Source of the DNA: JAFGBM01 sp964564915
GTDB taxonomy: Bacteria > Actinomycetota > Actinomycetes > Actinomycetales > Demequinaceae
Assembly (NCBI GenBank): GCA_964564915.1
Contig: CAZMCU010000013.1
Span: 1 to 35,765 of the forward strand
Direction: 5' to 3'
Length of the DNA: 35,765 bases
The notes beneath the pieces were generated by a model. The model was given only the letters and a program-made list of their open reading frames with translations. It was not told where the DNA came from and did not search any database. The position numbers and the translations under genes are program-made. This document shows positions 1 to 7,858 of the stretch, piece after piece; positions within the stretch are counted from its first letter, which is position 1; each line of letters starts with the position of its first letter.

Positions 1-807
1 GTCCCGCGCCCACGCGAGCGCCACCTCGTGAGCCGTCCGTCCCAACCCGTCCGCCGCCGTCGCGAGAGCCTCGACAATCCCCCCGACCCTCGCCCCCAGG
101 TACGGCTCCACGAATCCAGCAAGGTGATCGGACGCGCCCCGCGAGTCCGAGGGAATCCCGGATCGGTACTTGCCAGTGAGGACCCCCCGGCCAAGAGGCG
201 ACCACGCGAGCACCCCGAGGCCCAGCGCGCGAGAAGCGGGCAGCACCTCCCGCTCGATTCCGCGCTGGGCGAGCGAATACTCGACCTCCGTCACGGCAAG
301 GGAGGGCCGACTCGCGAGCGTCGACGCTCGAGCGGTGGCCCACCCGGGGAAGTTGCTGATCCCGACGTATCGGGCCCGCCCCGAGTTGACGGCGATCTCC
401 AACGCGTGGAGCGTCTCCTCGAGTGGGGTGACGGGATCGAAAGCATGGACGAGCCACAGGTCGACGACATCGACGCCGAGCCGCTCGAGGGAGTCATCGA
501 GGGTCTTGAGGAGGGTATCGAGGGACGCGTCGATCGCCCGGCCGTCCGCGGTCCGACGCACCCCCGCCTTGGTGCAGATCTGCAGGTCTCTCCGGGAGAT
601 GGTTCCCTGAAGGAGCGAGCCGATGACGGACTCCGCGCCCCCATCGCCGTACGACGCCGCCGTATCCACAAGCGAGCCCCCGGCGTCGAGGAACGCGTCG
701 AGTTGTGCCCCCGCCTCCGCCGCGTCCGTGTCCCGGCTCCACGACATCGTGCCGAGGCCCAACCGGGACACCTCCAGCCCCGTCGTGCCCGCGCGTCTCC
801 TCTCCAT
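1..807 (-). CDS. Aldo/keto reductase family oxidoreductase (partial, C-terminus beyond window)
   Basis: The reverse strand reads without a stop from an ATG at 807 to the window edge, giving 269 residues beginning MERRRAGTTGLEVSRLGLGT. The family tetrad is visible: the Asp and Tyr in VDTAASYGDG, the Lys in ICTKAG and the His in WLVHAFD. GISNFPGW and WSPLGRGVLTGKY are further typical motifs, and the latter resembles NADPH-dependent aldehyde/ketone reductases of the AKR barrel. The substrate cannot be named. It should be cytosolic, with no signal peptide. The start is supported by a TAGCGT box 7 bases upstream, fitting a leaderless transcript. It is divergent from uppP with 80 bases between starts. 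About the last 40-60 residues are probably missing, judged from the usual family length. Confidence 0.85.
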   Translation of the reverse strand, partial: MERRRAGTTGLEVSRLGLGTMSWSRDTDAAEAGAQLDAFLDAGGSLVDTAASYGDGGAESVIGSLLQGTISRRDLQICTKAGVRRTADGRAIDASLDTLLKTLDDSLERLGVDVVDLWLVHAFDPVTPLEETLHALEIAVNSGRARYVGISNFPGWATARASTLASRPSLAVTEVEYSLAQRGIEREVLPASRALGLGVLAWSPLGRGVLTGKYRSGIPSDSRGASDHLAGFVEPYLGARVGGIVEALATAADGLGRTAHEVALAWARD

Positions 808-814
808 GGGGCCG

Positions 815-820
815 ACGCTA
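815..820 (-). promoter_or_regulatory. Putative -10 box (TAGCGT) of the aldo/keto reductase
   Basis: On the reverse strand TAGCGT lies 7 bases before the ATG at 807. There is no ribosome binding site in the spacer, so transcription probably begins at or next to the start codon. No clear -35 box is visible. Confidence 0.5.
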
Positions 821-874
821 CCCGCGTGCGCGGGGCACGAGTGGGCGGCGCGCGGTCAGCCAGGATCGCGGAGG

Positions 875-880
875 TAGTGT
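875..880 (+). promoter_or_regulatory. Putative -10 box (TAGTGT) of uppP
   Basis: TAGTGT lies 7 bases before the GTG at 888, the spacing expected for a leaderless mRNA. A GGAG at 870-873 is 14 bases from the start, rather far for a ribosome binding site, which favours the leaderless reading. Confidence 0.5.
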
Positions 881-887
881 TGCCTGC

Positions 888-1757
888 GTGAACTGGTGGG
901 AATCGATCATCTTGGGTGCCGTCCAGGGCCTAACGGAGTTCCTCCCGATCTCGTCGAGCGCGCACATTCGGGCGATCGGACCGCTGCTCCCGAGCGGCGG
1001 AGATCCGGGCGCGGCCTTCACGGCGATCATCCAACTCGGTACCGCCGCCGCCGTCATCGTGTACTTCTGGCGCGACATCGTGCGGATCTTCGGGGCATGG
1101 GCGGCGTGCCTCCTCGGCTGGAACGGGAAGTCGTGGCGGGCGCGCTTCGGCGAGCGTCTACCCGACGCCAGGCTCGGCTGGTGGATCATTCTCGGGTCGC
1201 TCCCCATCGTCGTCATCGGAATCGGATTCAAGGACTCGATCGAATCCGGCCTGCGCAACCTGTGGATCAGCGTCGTCGTCCTCGCCGTGTTCGGCCTCGT
1301 CCTCGGATGGGCGGATCGTGTGGGCACGAGACGGCGCGAACTCGCCAGCGTCGGCGGACGCGACGCCATCGTGCTGGGTTTTGCACAAGCGGCCGCACTC
1401 GTCCCGGGCGTTTCCCGTTCGGGGGGCACCATTTCGGCCGGACTCTTTCTCGGCTTGACCCGGGAGGCCGCCGCCCGATTCTCGTTCCTCCTCGCGGTCC
1501 CCGCCGTCCTCGGCTCCGGTATCTACGAACTCGCCGGCAACTACGACGGGCTCACGGCCCCCGGCGCGCCCGGGATTCCGGCGACGGTCATCGCCGCGCT
1601 CGTGTCGTTCGTTGTCGGCTACGCCGTCATCGTGTGGTTCTTGCGGCTCATCCAGACCCGCTCGTTCTGGCCATTCGTCGTCTACCGGCTCGGGTTCGCG
1701 TTACTCATCGCGGGTTTGCTCATCGGCGGCGTCATCCCCGCCGTGCCAACGAACTAG
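888..1757 (+). CDS. uppP: Undecaprenyl-diphosphate phosphatase UppP/BacA
   Basis: This 289-residue membrane protein removes one phosphate from undecaprenyl diphosphate, recycling the lipid carrier for peptidoglycan synthesis; the family also gives bacitracin tolerance. The BacA signatures are both present: QGLTEFLPISSSAH at residues 13-26 and PGVSRSGGTISAG near residue 172, carrying the catalytic Glu/Ser/Arg positions. About eight hydrophobic segments span the length, as usual for the family. I chose the GTG at 888 because the protein then begins MNWWESIILGAVQG, the normal N-terminus, and the reading frame upstream is low-complexity and unconserved. It converges on the PAC2-family gene, with 19 bases between the two stop codons. 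Confidence 0.95.
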   Translation: MNWWESIILGAVQGLTEFLPISSSAHIRAIGPLLPSGGDPGAAFTAIIQLGTAAAVIVYFWRDIVRIFGAWAACLLGWNGKSWRARFGERLPDARLGWWIILGSLPIVVIGIGFKDSIESGLRNLWISVVVLAVFGLVLGWADRVGTRRRELASVGGRDAIVLGFAQAAALVPGVSRSGGTISAGLFLGLTREAAARFSFLLAVPAVLGSGIYELAGNYDGLTAPGAPGIPATVIAALVSFVVGYAVIVWFLRLIQTRSFWPFVVYRLGFALLIAGLLIGGVIPAVPTN

Positions 1758-1776
1758 TAACCATCCCCTCGCGCGA

Positions 1777-2631
1777 CTACGGCCGATCGCGGCGCCGGAG
1801 AAAGCGCTCGAACTCGGCGGCAATCGCATCTCCCGACGCCTCCGGAAGGCTCGTCGTGTCGGCGAGTGCCTCGAGTTGGCGCACGTGGGCAGCCACCTCC
1901 TCATCCTGGTGCGAGAGCTCGTCCACCCCCGTCTGCCACGCGTCGGCCTCCACCTCAAGCTCGGCCATCTCGATCGGATCGCCAAGGATCGTCTCCAACG
2001 CGCGCAGCATCGCCACCGTCGCCTTGGGGCTCGGCGGGTGACCAACATAGTGGGGGACCCCGACCCAGATCGAGATGACGGCTATGCCCCTCAGAGCAGC
2101 CTCGTGGGCGAGGAGCCCCGTGATCCCCGTCGGGCCCTCATAATCCGAGCGTTCCACGGTGAGCCCGTGAAGGGCGTCCGGTTGGTCCGACGTGATAAAC
2201 GTGGGGAGGGGACGCGTGTGGGGCGAGTCGACGAGAAGGGCCCCGCAGGTGATGAGGGTCGTCACCTTCAGGTCATCCGCATGGTCGAGAACCTCGCGCA
2301 CGAAGGCACGCCACCGCATCGAGGGTTCGATCCCCCGAACGAGGCTGACGCGTCGGCCGGACTCGGGAACCGAGGGTGCGGTCGACACGACCGCGCCCGG
2401 CCACGAGATGATGCGGGTGCCATGCTCGTTCGACGAGACCGTCGGGCGGCTGACCTGGAAGTCGTAGAACTCCTCGGGATCGATCGACGCGTACTCGTCG
2501 GCGTTCCACACCTGGCAGAGGTGATCGAGCGCGGCGGAGGCCGCGGAACCGGCGTCGTTCCAGCCCTCGAACGCGGCGAGCATGATCGAGTCGTCGCGGG
2601 GGAGGGAAGAAGCGCGTTCGGGGCGGCCCAT
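1777..2631 (-). CDS. PAC2-family protein (proteasome assembly chaperone-like)
   Basis: This 284-residue protein resembles actinobacterial PAC2-family proteins such as M. tuberculosis Rv2125. Recognisable features are the N-terminal LAAFEGWNDAGSAASAAL (GWNDAG is the hallmark), the FYDFQVSRPTV stretch, the VTTLITCGALLVDSPHTRPL core, and VISIWVGVPHYVGHPPSPKA, followed by a charged helical tail from about residue 205. Eukaryotic PAC2 helps assemble the 20S core, but the bacterial family is found in species with and without proteasomes and its role is unproven. It is probably cytosolic. The ATG at 2631 follows a TAGGCT box by 6 bases, and its promoter overlaps that of the divergent HAD gene. The nearby pupylation locus makes a link to protein turnover tempting, but this is inference only. 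Confidence 0.85.
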   Translation of the reverse strand: MGRPERASSLPRDDSIMLAAFEGWNDAGSAASAALDHLCQVWNADEYASIDPEEFYDFQVSRPTVSSNEHGTRIISWPGAVVSTAPSVPESGRRVSLVRGIEPSMRWRAFVREVLDHADDLKVTTLITCGALLVDSPHTRPLPTFITSDQPDALHGLTVERSDYEGPTGITGLLAHEAALRGIAVISIWVGVPHYVGHPPSPKATVAMLRALETILGDPIEMAELEVEADAWQTGVDELSHQDEEVAAHVRQLEALADTTSLPEASGDAIAAEFERFLRRRDRP

Positions 2632-2637
2632 TCCGCC

Positions 2638-2647
2638 AGCCTAGACT
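2638..2647. promoter_or_regulatory. Overlapping divergent -10 boxes (AGCCTAGACT)
   Basis: One ten-base segment holds TAGACT on the + strand (2642-2647, 8 bases before the HAD ATG at 2656) and TAGGCT on the - strand (2643-2638, 6 bases before the PAC2 ATG at 2631). The two boxes share the TA at 2642-2643. Only 24 bases separate the two start codons, leaving no room for leaders, so both mRNAs should be leaderless and initiation in one direction should exclude the other. Confidence 0.6.
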
Positions 2648-2655
2648 GTGCCCCG

Positions 2656-3342
2656 ATGAATGAGAATGCGATACCGCCCGCCGCCGTCCTCTGGGACATG
2701 GACGGCACCCTGATCGACACCGAACCGTACTGGATCCGCGCCGAGATCGAATTATGCGCGGCTCATGGCGTCGAGTGGTCCCGCGAGGATGCCATCTCGC
2801 TCATCGGCAACGCCCTCGACGTCTCCGCGCTCGCCCTCCAGGATCGAGGACTCGACCTTGAGGTGTCCGCCATCATCGACGCCCTGCTCGTCCAGGTGAC
2901 CGCCGACGTTCGGGCCCACACACCATGGATGGACGACGCCCGACGCCTCCTCGACCGGGTCGTCGCGCACCAGATTCCCTGCGCCCTCGTCACGATGTCC
3001 TACGCGTACCTCGCCGACGCCCTGATCGAACAGTGCGACGTCTTCGGGGCCGTGGTGACGGGGGAGAACGTGACGAACGGAAAGCCCCATCCCGAGTCCT
3101 ACCTCACGGCGGCGAATGTGCTCGGGGTACCGATCGAACGGTGCCTCGCGATCGAGGACTCCCCCTCGGGGATTCGTTCCGCGCATGCGTCGGGGGCGAA
3201 GGTCGTGGGGATTCGGAGGCTCATGCCGATCGACCCGCTCCCCGGGCTCTCCCGCGTCCGGACTCTCGATTCGCTCGACGACGACGCGATCGCCGCGATT
3301 ATGGGCGGCACCGTCATCGACGAGATCGGGGACGACGAGTAG
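2656..3342 (+). CDS. HAD-superfamily hydrolase (beta-phosphoglucomutase/phosphatase-like)
   Basis: This 228-residue cytosolic protein has all four HAD motifs: WDMDGTLIDTE with nucleophile Asp14 and acid/base Asp16, the motif II Thr in ALVTMS, the Lys in NGKPHPESY, and the Mg-binding acids in AIEDSPSGIRSAHASG. The helical cap lies between motifs I and II (type C1), as in phosphoglycolate phosphatases and beta-phosphoglucomutases. The natural phosphoester substrate cannot be told from sequence. The in-frame region upstream of 2656 lies antisense to the PAC2 gene and is not part of this protein; the TAGACT box 8 bases before the ATG fixes the start. It converges on the RecB-like nuclease gene. 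Confidence 0.88.
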   Translation: MNENAIPPAAVLWDMDGTLIDTEPYWIRAEIELCAAHGVEWSREDAISLIGNALDVSALALQDRGLDLEVSAIIDALLVQVTADVRAHTPWMDDARRLLDRVVAHQIPCALVTMSYAYLADALIEQCDVFGAVVTGENVTNGKPHPESYLTAANVLGVPIERCLAIEDSPSGIRSAHASGAKVVGIRRLMPIDPLPGLSRVRTLDSLDDDAIAAIMGGTVIDEIGDDE

Positions 3343-3350
3343 GTCGCGTC

Positions 3351-3397
3351 TCGGGGCTCAATCGGGAAGGCCTCAATCGTGTCGCGGGGCTCAATCG
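3351..3397. repeat. Short direct repeats around CTCAATCG between two convergent genes
   Basis: GGGGCTCAATCG occurs at about 3353-3364 and again at about 3386-3397, with a shorter copy, CCTCAATCG, at 3371-3379 between them. The last copy overlaps the stop codon of the RecB-like gene on the opposite strand. No intrinsic hairpin is obvious here, and the function is unknown. It may be only local duplication. Confidence 0.45.
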
Positions 3398-4227
3398 TGA
3401 GGCGAAACCGCCACCCCGAGGGCTCGCGTCACGGCGGCGGGATCGAGGGGTGGTGGCGTACCGCCGAACTCCGGGCAGAGAGCCTGGAACGAGCACCACG
3501 CGCAGAGGCGGCCGCGACGGGGCGTCCACGCGGAATCGCGGGCCGTCGCGACGATTGCGTCCCACTCCTCCCGAAGTTCGTGTTCGATCAGGTCGAGGTC
3601 GGCCTCCGACGGCTGAAGGTTGACGGTTCCGCCGTCGCGCAAGTAGAGGAGTTGAAGCACGCTGGGGAGGCGCCCCCGCGAACGGGCGACGAGAAGGGCA
3701 TAGAACCGCATCTGGGACTTCGCCTGCTGGCCGTAGTGCGGCGCGGGAGCCTTTCCCGTCTTGTAGTCGACGACCCTGATCGACCCGTCCGGTGCGACGT
3801 CCAGTCGGTCGACGATGCCCCGAAGCAAAGGGCCGTCGGGCAACTGCCACTCGACCAGGAGCTCTCGGGCGTCCGGTTCGAGACGCTGGGGATTCTCCAG
3901 CGTGAAGTAGGTGTCGACACGAGCGACAGCCTCTCCCAACCACGCGGCCTCATCCTCGAGAGAATCGTGGAGAGCCTGGCGTTCGGGTCGCTCCGCGACG
4001 AGCCTCTCCCACGTCGGTACCACGGCGGCTCGCGCGGCGTCGCGAGTGCGGTCCTCGGCGGGAAGGTCGAAGAGTCCTTCCAACACCGCGTGAACAAGCG
4101 TCCCCAGTTCGGCCGCGGCTGAGGGGGGTTCGGGAACCTGATCGATGACCCTCAGGCGGAACATCAGGGGGCATTGCCGGAAGTCGTTCATCCGCGAGGG
4201 GGAGAGGGCGGGGGACCGGCGTGCCAT
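3391..4227 (-). CDS. RecB-family PD-(D/E)XK nuclease with Fe-S cluster motif
   Basis: This 278-residue stand-alone nuclease domain resembles Rv2119 and the AddB/RecB C-terminal domain. In order are a Cys at residue 19 in FRQCPLMF, the motif GTLVHAVLEGLF with the metal-ligand His, the core GIVDRLDV...IRVVDYKTGK with the catalytic Asp/Lys, the QMRFYALL motif, and a C-terminal Cys cluster at residues 242, 245 and 251 (CX2CX5C). Cys19 with those three forms the pattern that binds a [4Fe-4S] cluster in AddB-type nucleases. It probably cuts DNA ends or single strands, but there is no helicase partner nearby. Its place next to trmI and the proteasomal ATPase matches the mycobacterial order. The ATG at 4227 follows TAGGGT by 6 bases. 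Confidence 0.88.
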   Translation of the reverse strand: MARRSPALSPSRMNDFRQCPLMFRLRVIDQVPEPPSAAAELGTLVHAVLEGLFDLPAEDRTRDAARAAVVPTWERLVAERPERQALHDSLEDEAAWLGEAVARVDTYFTLENPQRLEPDARELLVEWQLPDGPLLRGIVDRLDVAPDGSIRVVDYKTGKAPAPHYGQQAKSQMRFYALLVARSRGRLPSVLQLLYLRDGGTVNLQPSEADLDLIEHELREEWDAIVATARDSAWTPRRGRLCAWCSFQALCPEFGGTPPPLDPAAVTRALGVAVSPHD

Positions 4228-4233
4228 GCCCCC

Positions 4234-4239
4234 ACCCTA
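4234..4239 (-). promoter_or_regulatory. Putative -10 box (TAGGGT) of the RecB-like nuclease
   Basis: TAGGGT on the reverse strand ends 6 bases before the ATG at 4227, the leaderless spacing. No -35 box is clear. Confidence 0.5.
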
Positions 4240-4313
4240 CGGAGGGCGGGGGCCGCGTTGGGGTCCCGCGCCGCCCCATCCCTCGATCGGCGCACCATCG
4301 CGCGCGATCGGGC

Positions 4314-4319
4314 TACCGT
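4314..4319 (+). promoter_or_regulatory. Putative -10 box (TACCGT) of the M50 protease
   Basis: TACCGT ends 6 bases before the ATG at 4326. A 12-base palindrome, ATCGCGCGCGAT (4297-4308), lies 5 bases upstream of the box and could be an operator, though CGATCG-rich words are common in this genome. Confidence 0.5.
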
Positions 4320-4325
4320 GGGGAC

Positions 4326-5435
4326 ATGGCCGCCGCACCCCAACCCACCCGTGGATGGACCCTGGGGCGAATGTTCGGCGCCAGGGTCGTTCTTCAGCCG
4401 TCGGCGTTCGTCGTTATCCTCTTCTTGGCGTTTCTCTGGGGTACGGGAAGCGACGGAGAACTCACCGCGTCGGGTTTCGCCCGCGGTGGCGCGCTTGCGC
4501 TCTTGCTCTTCGCGTCCGTGTTCCTCCACGAATTAGGTCACGCTTTCGCGGCGCATGCGTTCCACCGGAAGGTGACGGAGATCGTCATCACCCTATGGGG
4601 TGGCCACACGAGGTTCGACTCGAAGGACATCTCCCCGGGGGTCGCGGGATTCACCTCCCTTGCGGGACCTTTGATGAACGGCATCATCGCGTTCTGGGCC
4701 TGGGTGGCCATGGGGCTGAGTTCTTCGCCGGGGCTCCACCAAACCCTCCTGTGGTTGGTTTACGCCAACGTCGCGCTCGGCATCTTCAACATCCTCCCCG
4801 GAATCCCGATGGACGGTGGCCGGGTGCTGGAGGCGATCGTATGGAAGGCCACCGGCAATCGGATGACGGGCGTGAAGGTGGCGGCGTGGTCCGGGAGGAT
4901 CATCGCTATCGGCTTCCTCGGCTACGTCCTCGCCGTCAACTTCCGGTCGGGCCAAACACCGGACATGTTCGATCTCTTGTGGACCCTCTTCATCTTCTCC
5001 CTCTTGTGGCCCGCGGCGACGATGTCCCTCAAGGCCGCGAAGATCATGGAACGCATCGAGGACATCCCCGTGGCGCGGGTGATGCGAAGCGCGGCTGGCG
5101 TGCCCTACGACCTCTCGCTGGTTGACGCCCTCACGATCGCGGAGCGAGCCGAGGTGCAGGAGATCGTAGTGCTCGCGGCGGACGGGAGCCCGGCGGGACA
5201 CTTTGCGGTCGCGTCCGCGGAGCAGGTCCCCCTGGAGCTGCGTGCCACGACAAGCCTGAGCGCCCTCACCCTCCCGGTCCCGAGGGGTACGGAGGTCGCT
5301 TCGGATCTCACCGGCCCCGAACTGTTGGCTCATGTGCGCGAGTGGTGGGGGAAGACCGACGCCCTCGTCGTCACCGATGAGGGGGAAGTGGTCGGCGTGG
5401 TGCACCTCGCCGAGGTCTCCGAGCGCCTCGGATAG
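4326..5435 (+). CDS. Site-2-type intramembrane zinc metalloprotease (M50 family) with C-terminal CBS-like region
   Basis: This 369-residue polytopic membrane protein is of the S2P/Rip3 type. The zinc-binding HELGH is at residues 68-72 inside a transmembrane helix. The second signature, NILPGIPMDGGR, at 155-166 supplies the third zinc ligand, Asp163. Hydrophobic segments lie at about 25-40, 55-75, 105-130, 140-160 and 195-235. From about residue 245 a soluble region resembles a pair of CBS domains (PVARVMRSAAG..., ALVVTDEGEVVGVVHLAEV), often a nucleotide sensor in this subfamily. Such proteases cut membrane-bound anti-sigma factors or transcription factors; the substrate here is unknown. The start at 4326 follows a -10 box by 6 bases. 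Confidence 0.9.
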   Translation: MAAAPQPTRGWTLGRMFGARVVLQPSAFVVILFLAFLWGTGSDGELTASGFARGGALALLLFASVFLHELGHAFAAHAFHRKVTEIVITLWGGHTRFDSKDISPGVAGFTSLAGPLMNGIIAFWAWVAMGLSSSPGLHQTLLWLVYANVALGIFNILPGIPMDGGRVLEAIVWKATGNRMTGVKVAAWSGRIIAIGFLGYVLAVNFRSGQTPDMFDLLWTLFIFSLLWPAATMSLKAAKIMERIEDIPVARVMRSAAGVPYDLSLVDALTIAERAEVQEIVVLAADGSPAGHFAVASAEQVPLELRATTSLSALTLPVPRGTEVASDLTGPELLAHVREWWGKTDALVVTDEGEVVGVVHLAEVSERLG

Positions 5436-5452
5436 CCCCGACCGTTCACCCC

Positions 5453-5458
5453 TAGACT
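5453..5458 (+). promoter_or_regulatory. Putative -10 box (TAGACT) of the trmI-mpa-dop unit
   Basis: TAGACT ends 6 bases before the GTG at 5465. The same exact hexamer recurs at 2642, 9347, 10975 and 29695, which marks it as a preferred -10 sequence in this genome. Confidence 0.55.
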
Positions 5459-5464
5459 TGGGGC

Positions 5465-6454
5465 GTGACGACCCCCGCACCAGCTCCAACCGGCGCCGAT
5501 TCGCGCCGTGGACCTTTGCGCGCGGGTGACCGAGTCCAACTGACGGACTCCAAGGGGCGCCACCACACGCTGACGCTTACCCCCGGGGAGACGTACCACA
5601 CGCACAAGGGCGCGCTCGAGCACGACGCCCTCATAGGTTCGCCGGAGGGCACCGTCATCACCAACGCGACGGGAACGGAGTACTTGGCCCTCCGTCCCCT
5701 CCTGCAGGACTACGTCCTCTCGATGCCGCGGGGTGCCCAGATCGTCTATCCCAAGGACGCCGGGCAGATCGTCGCGCTCGGCGACGTCTTCCCGGGAGCG
5801 AGGGTCGTCGAGGCAGGAGTCGGGTCGGGGTCCCTGACGCTTTCCCTCTTGAGGGCGGTGGGGGACGGTGGCTCCGTGCTGTCGATCGAGCGGAGGGACG
5901 ACTTTTCCGTCATCGCGCGTACGAATGTCGAGACCTTCTTCGGTGGGCCTCACCCCGCCTGGACGCTCGCGCTTGGCGACTTCGCGGACGTTGCGCTCAA
6001 GGCTTGCCCACCGGGATCGGTCGACCGCGTCGTCCTCGACATGCTCGCCCCGTGGGAGAACCTCGACACCGCCGCGACCATCCTCGCGCCGGGCGGCGTG
6101 CTGATCGCCTACGTCGCCACGGCCACCCAGTTGTCGCGCCTAGCCGAGGACCTCCGGACGCACGGGGGCTTCACGGAACCGTACGCATGGGAGTCTCTCG
6201 TGCGGACGTGGCACCTCGAGGGACTTGCCGTTCGGCCCGACCATCGGATGATCGGGCACACCGGGTTCCTCTTGTCGGTGAGACGCATGGCCCCCGGGGT
6301 CACGGCACCCTTAAGGAAGCGACGCCCCGCGAAGGGTTCCTACCCCGTGGACGACGAATGGACCCCGGAGGACCTCGGCGAAAGGCCCATCAGCGACAAG
6401 AAGGTGCGGCGCATCGGCCGCAGAATGGCGTCAGGAAATGGAGAGGGGGAATGA
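5465..6454 (+). CDS. trmI: tRNA (adenine-N1-)-methyltransferase TrmI (m1A58)
   Basis: This 329-residue enzyme transfers a methyl group from S-adenosylmethionine to N1 of adenine 58 in the tRNA T loop. An N-terminal beta domain (LRAGDRVQLTDSKGRHHTLTL) is followed by the Rossmann SAM-binding motif VVEAGVGSGSLTLSLL at 114-129 and by the conserved LDMLAPWE. The basic tail after about residue 275 may help bind tRNA. It matches M. tuberculosis Rv2118c in length order and in lying just upstream of the proteasomal ATPase. The GTG start is set by the TAGACT box 6 bases upstream. Its stop overlaps the next start (ATGA), so the two genes are probably translationally coupled. Confidence 0.92.
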   Translation: MTTPAPAPTGADSRRGPLRAGDRVQLTDSKGRHHTLTLTPGETYHTHKGALEHDALIGSPEGTVITNATGTEYLALRPLLQDYVLSMPRGAQIVYPKDAGQIVALGDVFPGARVVEAGVGSGSLTLSLLRAVGDGGSVLSIERRDDFSVIARTNVETFFGGPHPAWTLALGDFADVALKACPPGSVDRVVLDMLAPWENLDTAATILAPGGVLIAYVATATQLSRLAEDLRTHGGFTEPYAWESLVRTWHLEGLAVRPDHRMIGHTGFLLSVRRMAPGVTAPLRKRRPAKGSYPVDDEWTPEDLGERPISDKKVRRIGRRMASGNGEGE

Positions 6455-7854
6455 TGGTGGGCGGCGACGATCGGGCCAGGCTCGAGCGGCAGAACGCGGA
6501 GTTGGGGCGTTTGCTGGAGTCCGCCCGCTCCCAGTTGGGGGAGCTTCGGGAGAGGCTCGGCGAATTGTCCGCGCCACCGCAAACGTTCGGCACGCTTCTC
6601 GCATGGGCGGGCACGGGAGCCGACGTCATGGTCAGCGGTCGGCGCATGCGCGTTGCCGTGTCACCCACGGTGAGTAGGGATCTTGCCCCGGGAACGGAAG
6701 TCCTCCTCAACGCCCTCAACGTCGTCGTCGACGTTGGAGACCCCGAACGCGCCGGCCAAGCCGCGATCGTGCGGGAGGTCCTCGACGACGATCGCGTGCT
6801 CGTCGTGGCTCGAGGGGAGGACGAGCGGGTCGCCATCCTCCTGGGGGGGAACGCGCAGGAACGCCTCCATGAGGGCGACACGATCGTCATGGACCCTCGC
6901 ACGGGCTTCGCGTCCGAACGAGTCGAACGCAGCGGCATCGAGTCCCTCCTCCTGGAGGAGGTGCCCGAGGTCGATTACGGCGCCATCGGTGGGCTGTCCG
7001 GCCCGATCGAGCGCATTCGCGACGCGATCGAGCTACCCCTCCGGCATCCGGAGCTCTACCGCGAGCACGCGCTCGTCCCCCCACGCGGATTGCTCCTGTA
7101 CGGTCCTCCCGGTTGCGGCAAGACCCTCATCGCCAGGGCGGTCGCCCACTCGCTCGCGGACGCCGTCGGCAGCGACCGCAGTTACTTCCTCTCCGTCAAG
7201 GGGCCGGAGCTGCTCAACAAGTACGTGGGGGAGACCGAACGGTACATCCGCACCATTTTCGAGCGCGCGCGGGCGAAAGCCGCCCGCGGGGCTCCCGTCG
7301 TCATCTTCTTCGACGAGATGGACGCGCTCTTCCGGGCGAGGGGTTCCGGTGTGTCCTCCGACATGGAGACCACGATCGTCCCCCAACTTCTGACGGAACT
7401 CGACGGGATCGAGTCCCTCGGGAATGTCATCGTCATCGGGGCATCGAACCGCGAAGACATGATCGATCCGGCGATTCTTCGCCCCGGCAGGCTCGACGTC
7501 AAGATCGAGATCGCCCGTCCCGACGAGGAAGCCGCCATCGACATCCTCGGCAAGTACCTCACCCCCAGTCTTCCGCTACGCGCCGAGGTGGTTGAGGCCA
7601 ATGGGGGGGCGGAGGGTGCGGTCCTCGCGATGGCACGTGCCGCAGCCGAATACCTCTACGCGCCGGAGCGGGAGTCCGCCACGTTCGTCTCGGGGGCGAT
7701 GCTCCGGAACATTGTCGACCGGGCGAAGACCCGGGCGATTAAGGAAGTCATCGCCGGTGGGGCCAGGGGGATCAGCCCCGAGCACCTTCTTGAGGCGTGC
7801 GCGGAGGAACTCGTGGAAGCGCGAGCCGTTTCGTTCAATAACGTGGATCGGTGA
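6451..7854 (+). CDS. mpa: Proteasomal AAA+ ATPase Mpa/ARC, short form lacking the C-terminal docking tail
   Basis: This 467-residue ring ATPase binds Pup through an N-terminal coiled coil (about residues 8-42), which is followed by an OB-fold region (about 46-165) and the AAA+ module. Walker A is GPPGCGKT with Lys224, Walker B ends in FFDEMD with Glu289, and the pore loop carries Tyr258-Val-Gly. GASNREDMIDPAILRPGRLD is almost invariant in the family. M. tuberculosis Mpa has 609 residues and ends in GQYL, which docks onto the 20S proteasome. Here the protein stops at SFNNVDR, shortly after the AAA+ helical domain, and dop begins 4 bases after the stop, so no tail can be hidden downstream. The OB region also seems shorter. 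ATG 6451 is preceded by AGGGGG; ATG 6454 is an alternative start. Confidence 0.93.
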   Translation: MMVGGDDRARLERQNAELGRLLESARSQLGELRERLGELSAPPQTFGTLLAWAGTGADVMVSGRRMRVAVSPTVSRDLAPGTEVLLNALNVVVDVGDPERAGQAAIVREVLDDDRVLVVARGEDERVAILLGGNAQERLHEGDTIVMDPRTGFASERVERSGIESLLLEEVPEVDYGAIGGLSGPIERIRDAIELPLRHPELYREHALVPPRGLLLYGPPGCGKTLIARAVAHSLADAVGSDRSYFLSVKGPELLNKYVGETERYIRTIFERARAKAARGAPVVIFFDEMDALFRARGSGVSSDMETTIVPQLLTELDGIESLGNVIVIGASNREDMIDPAILRPGRLDVKIEIARPDEEAAIDILGKYLTPSLPLRAEVVEANGGAEGAVLAMARAAAEYLYAPERESATFVSGAMLRNIVDRAKTRAIKEVIAGGARGISPEHLLEACAEELVEARAVSFNNVDR

Positions 7855-7858
7855 CCGC

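Noticed and set aside
28..891. A 287-residue forward open frame over the aldo/keto reductase.
   Set aside because: It is antisense to a clear aldo/keto reductase and its product is Arg/Pro-rich without any known motif.
1612..2655. Upstream in-frame extension of the HAD hydrolase.
   Set aside because: It is antisense to the PAC2-family gene. The HAD family start and the -10 box both point to 2656.
4284..4311. CGATCGG direct copies and the ATCGCGCGCGAT palindrome before the M50 gene as a defined operator.
   Set aside because: CGATCG-type words are frequent throughout this GC-rich window, so their occurrence here is weak evidence.
6439..7858. A possible frameshift causing the short ATPase C-terminus.
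   Set aside because: The AAA+ module is intact, and dop begins 4 bases after the stop with its normal N-terminus, so there is no sequence left that could encode a lost tail.
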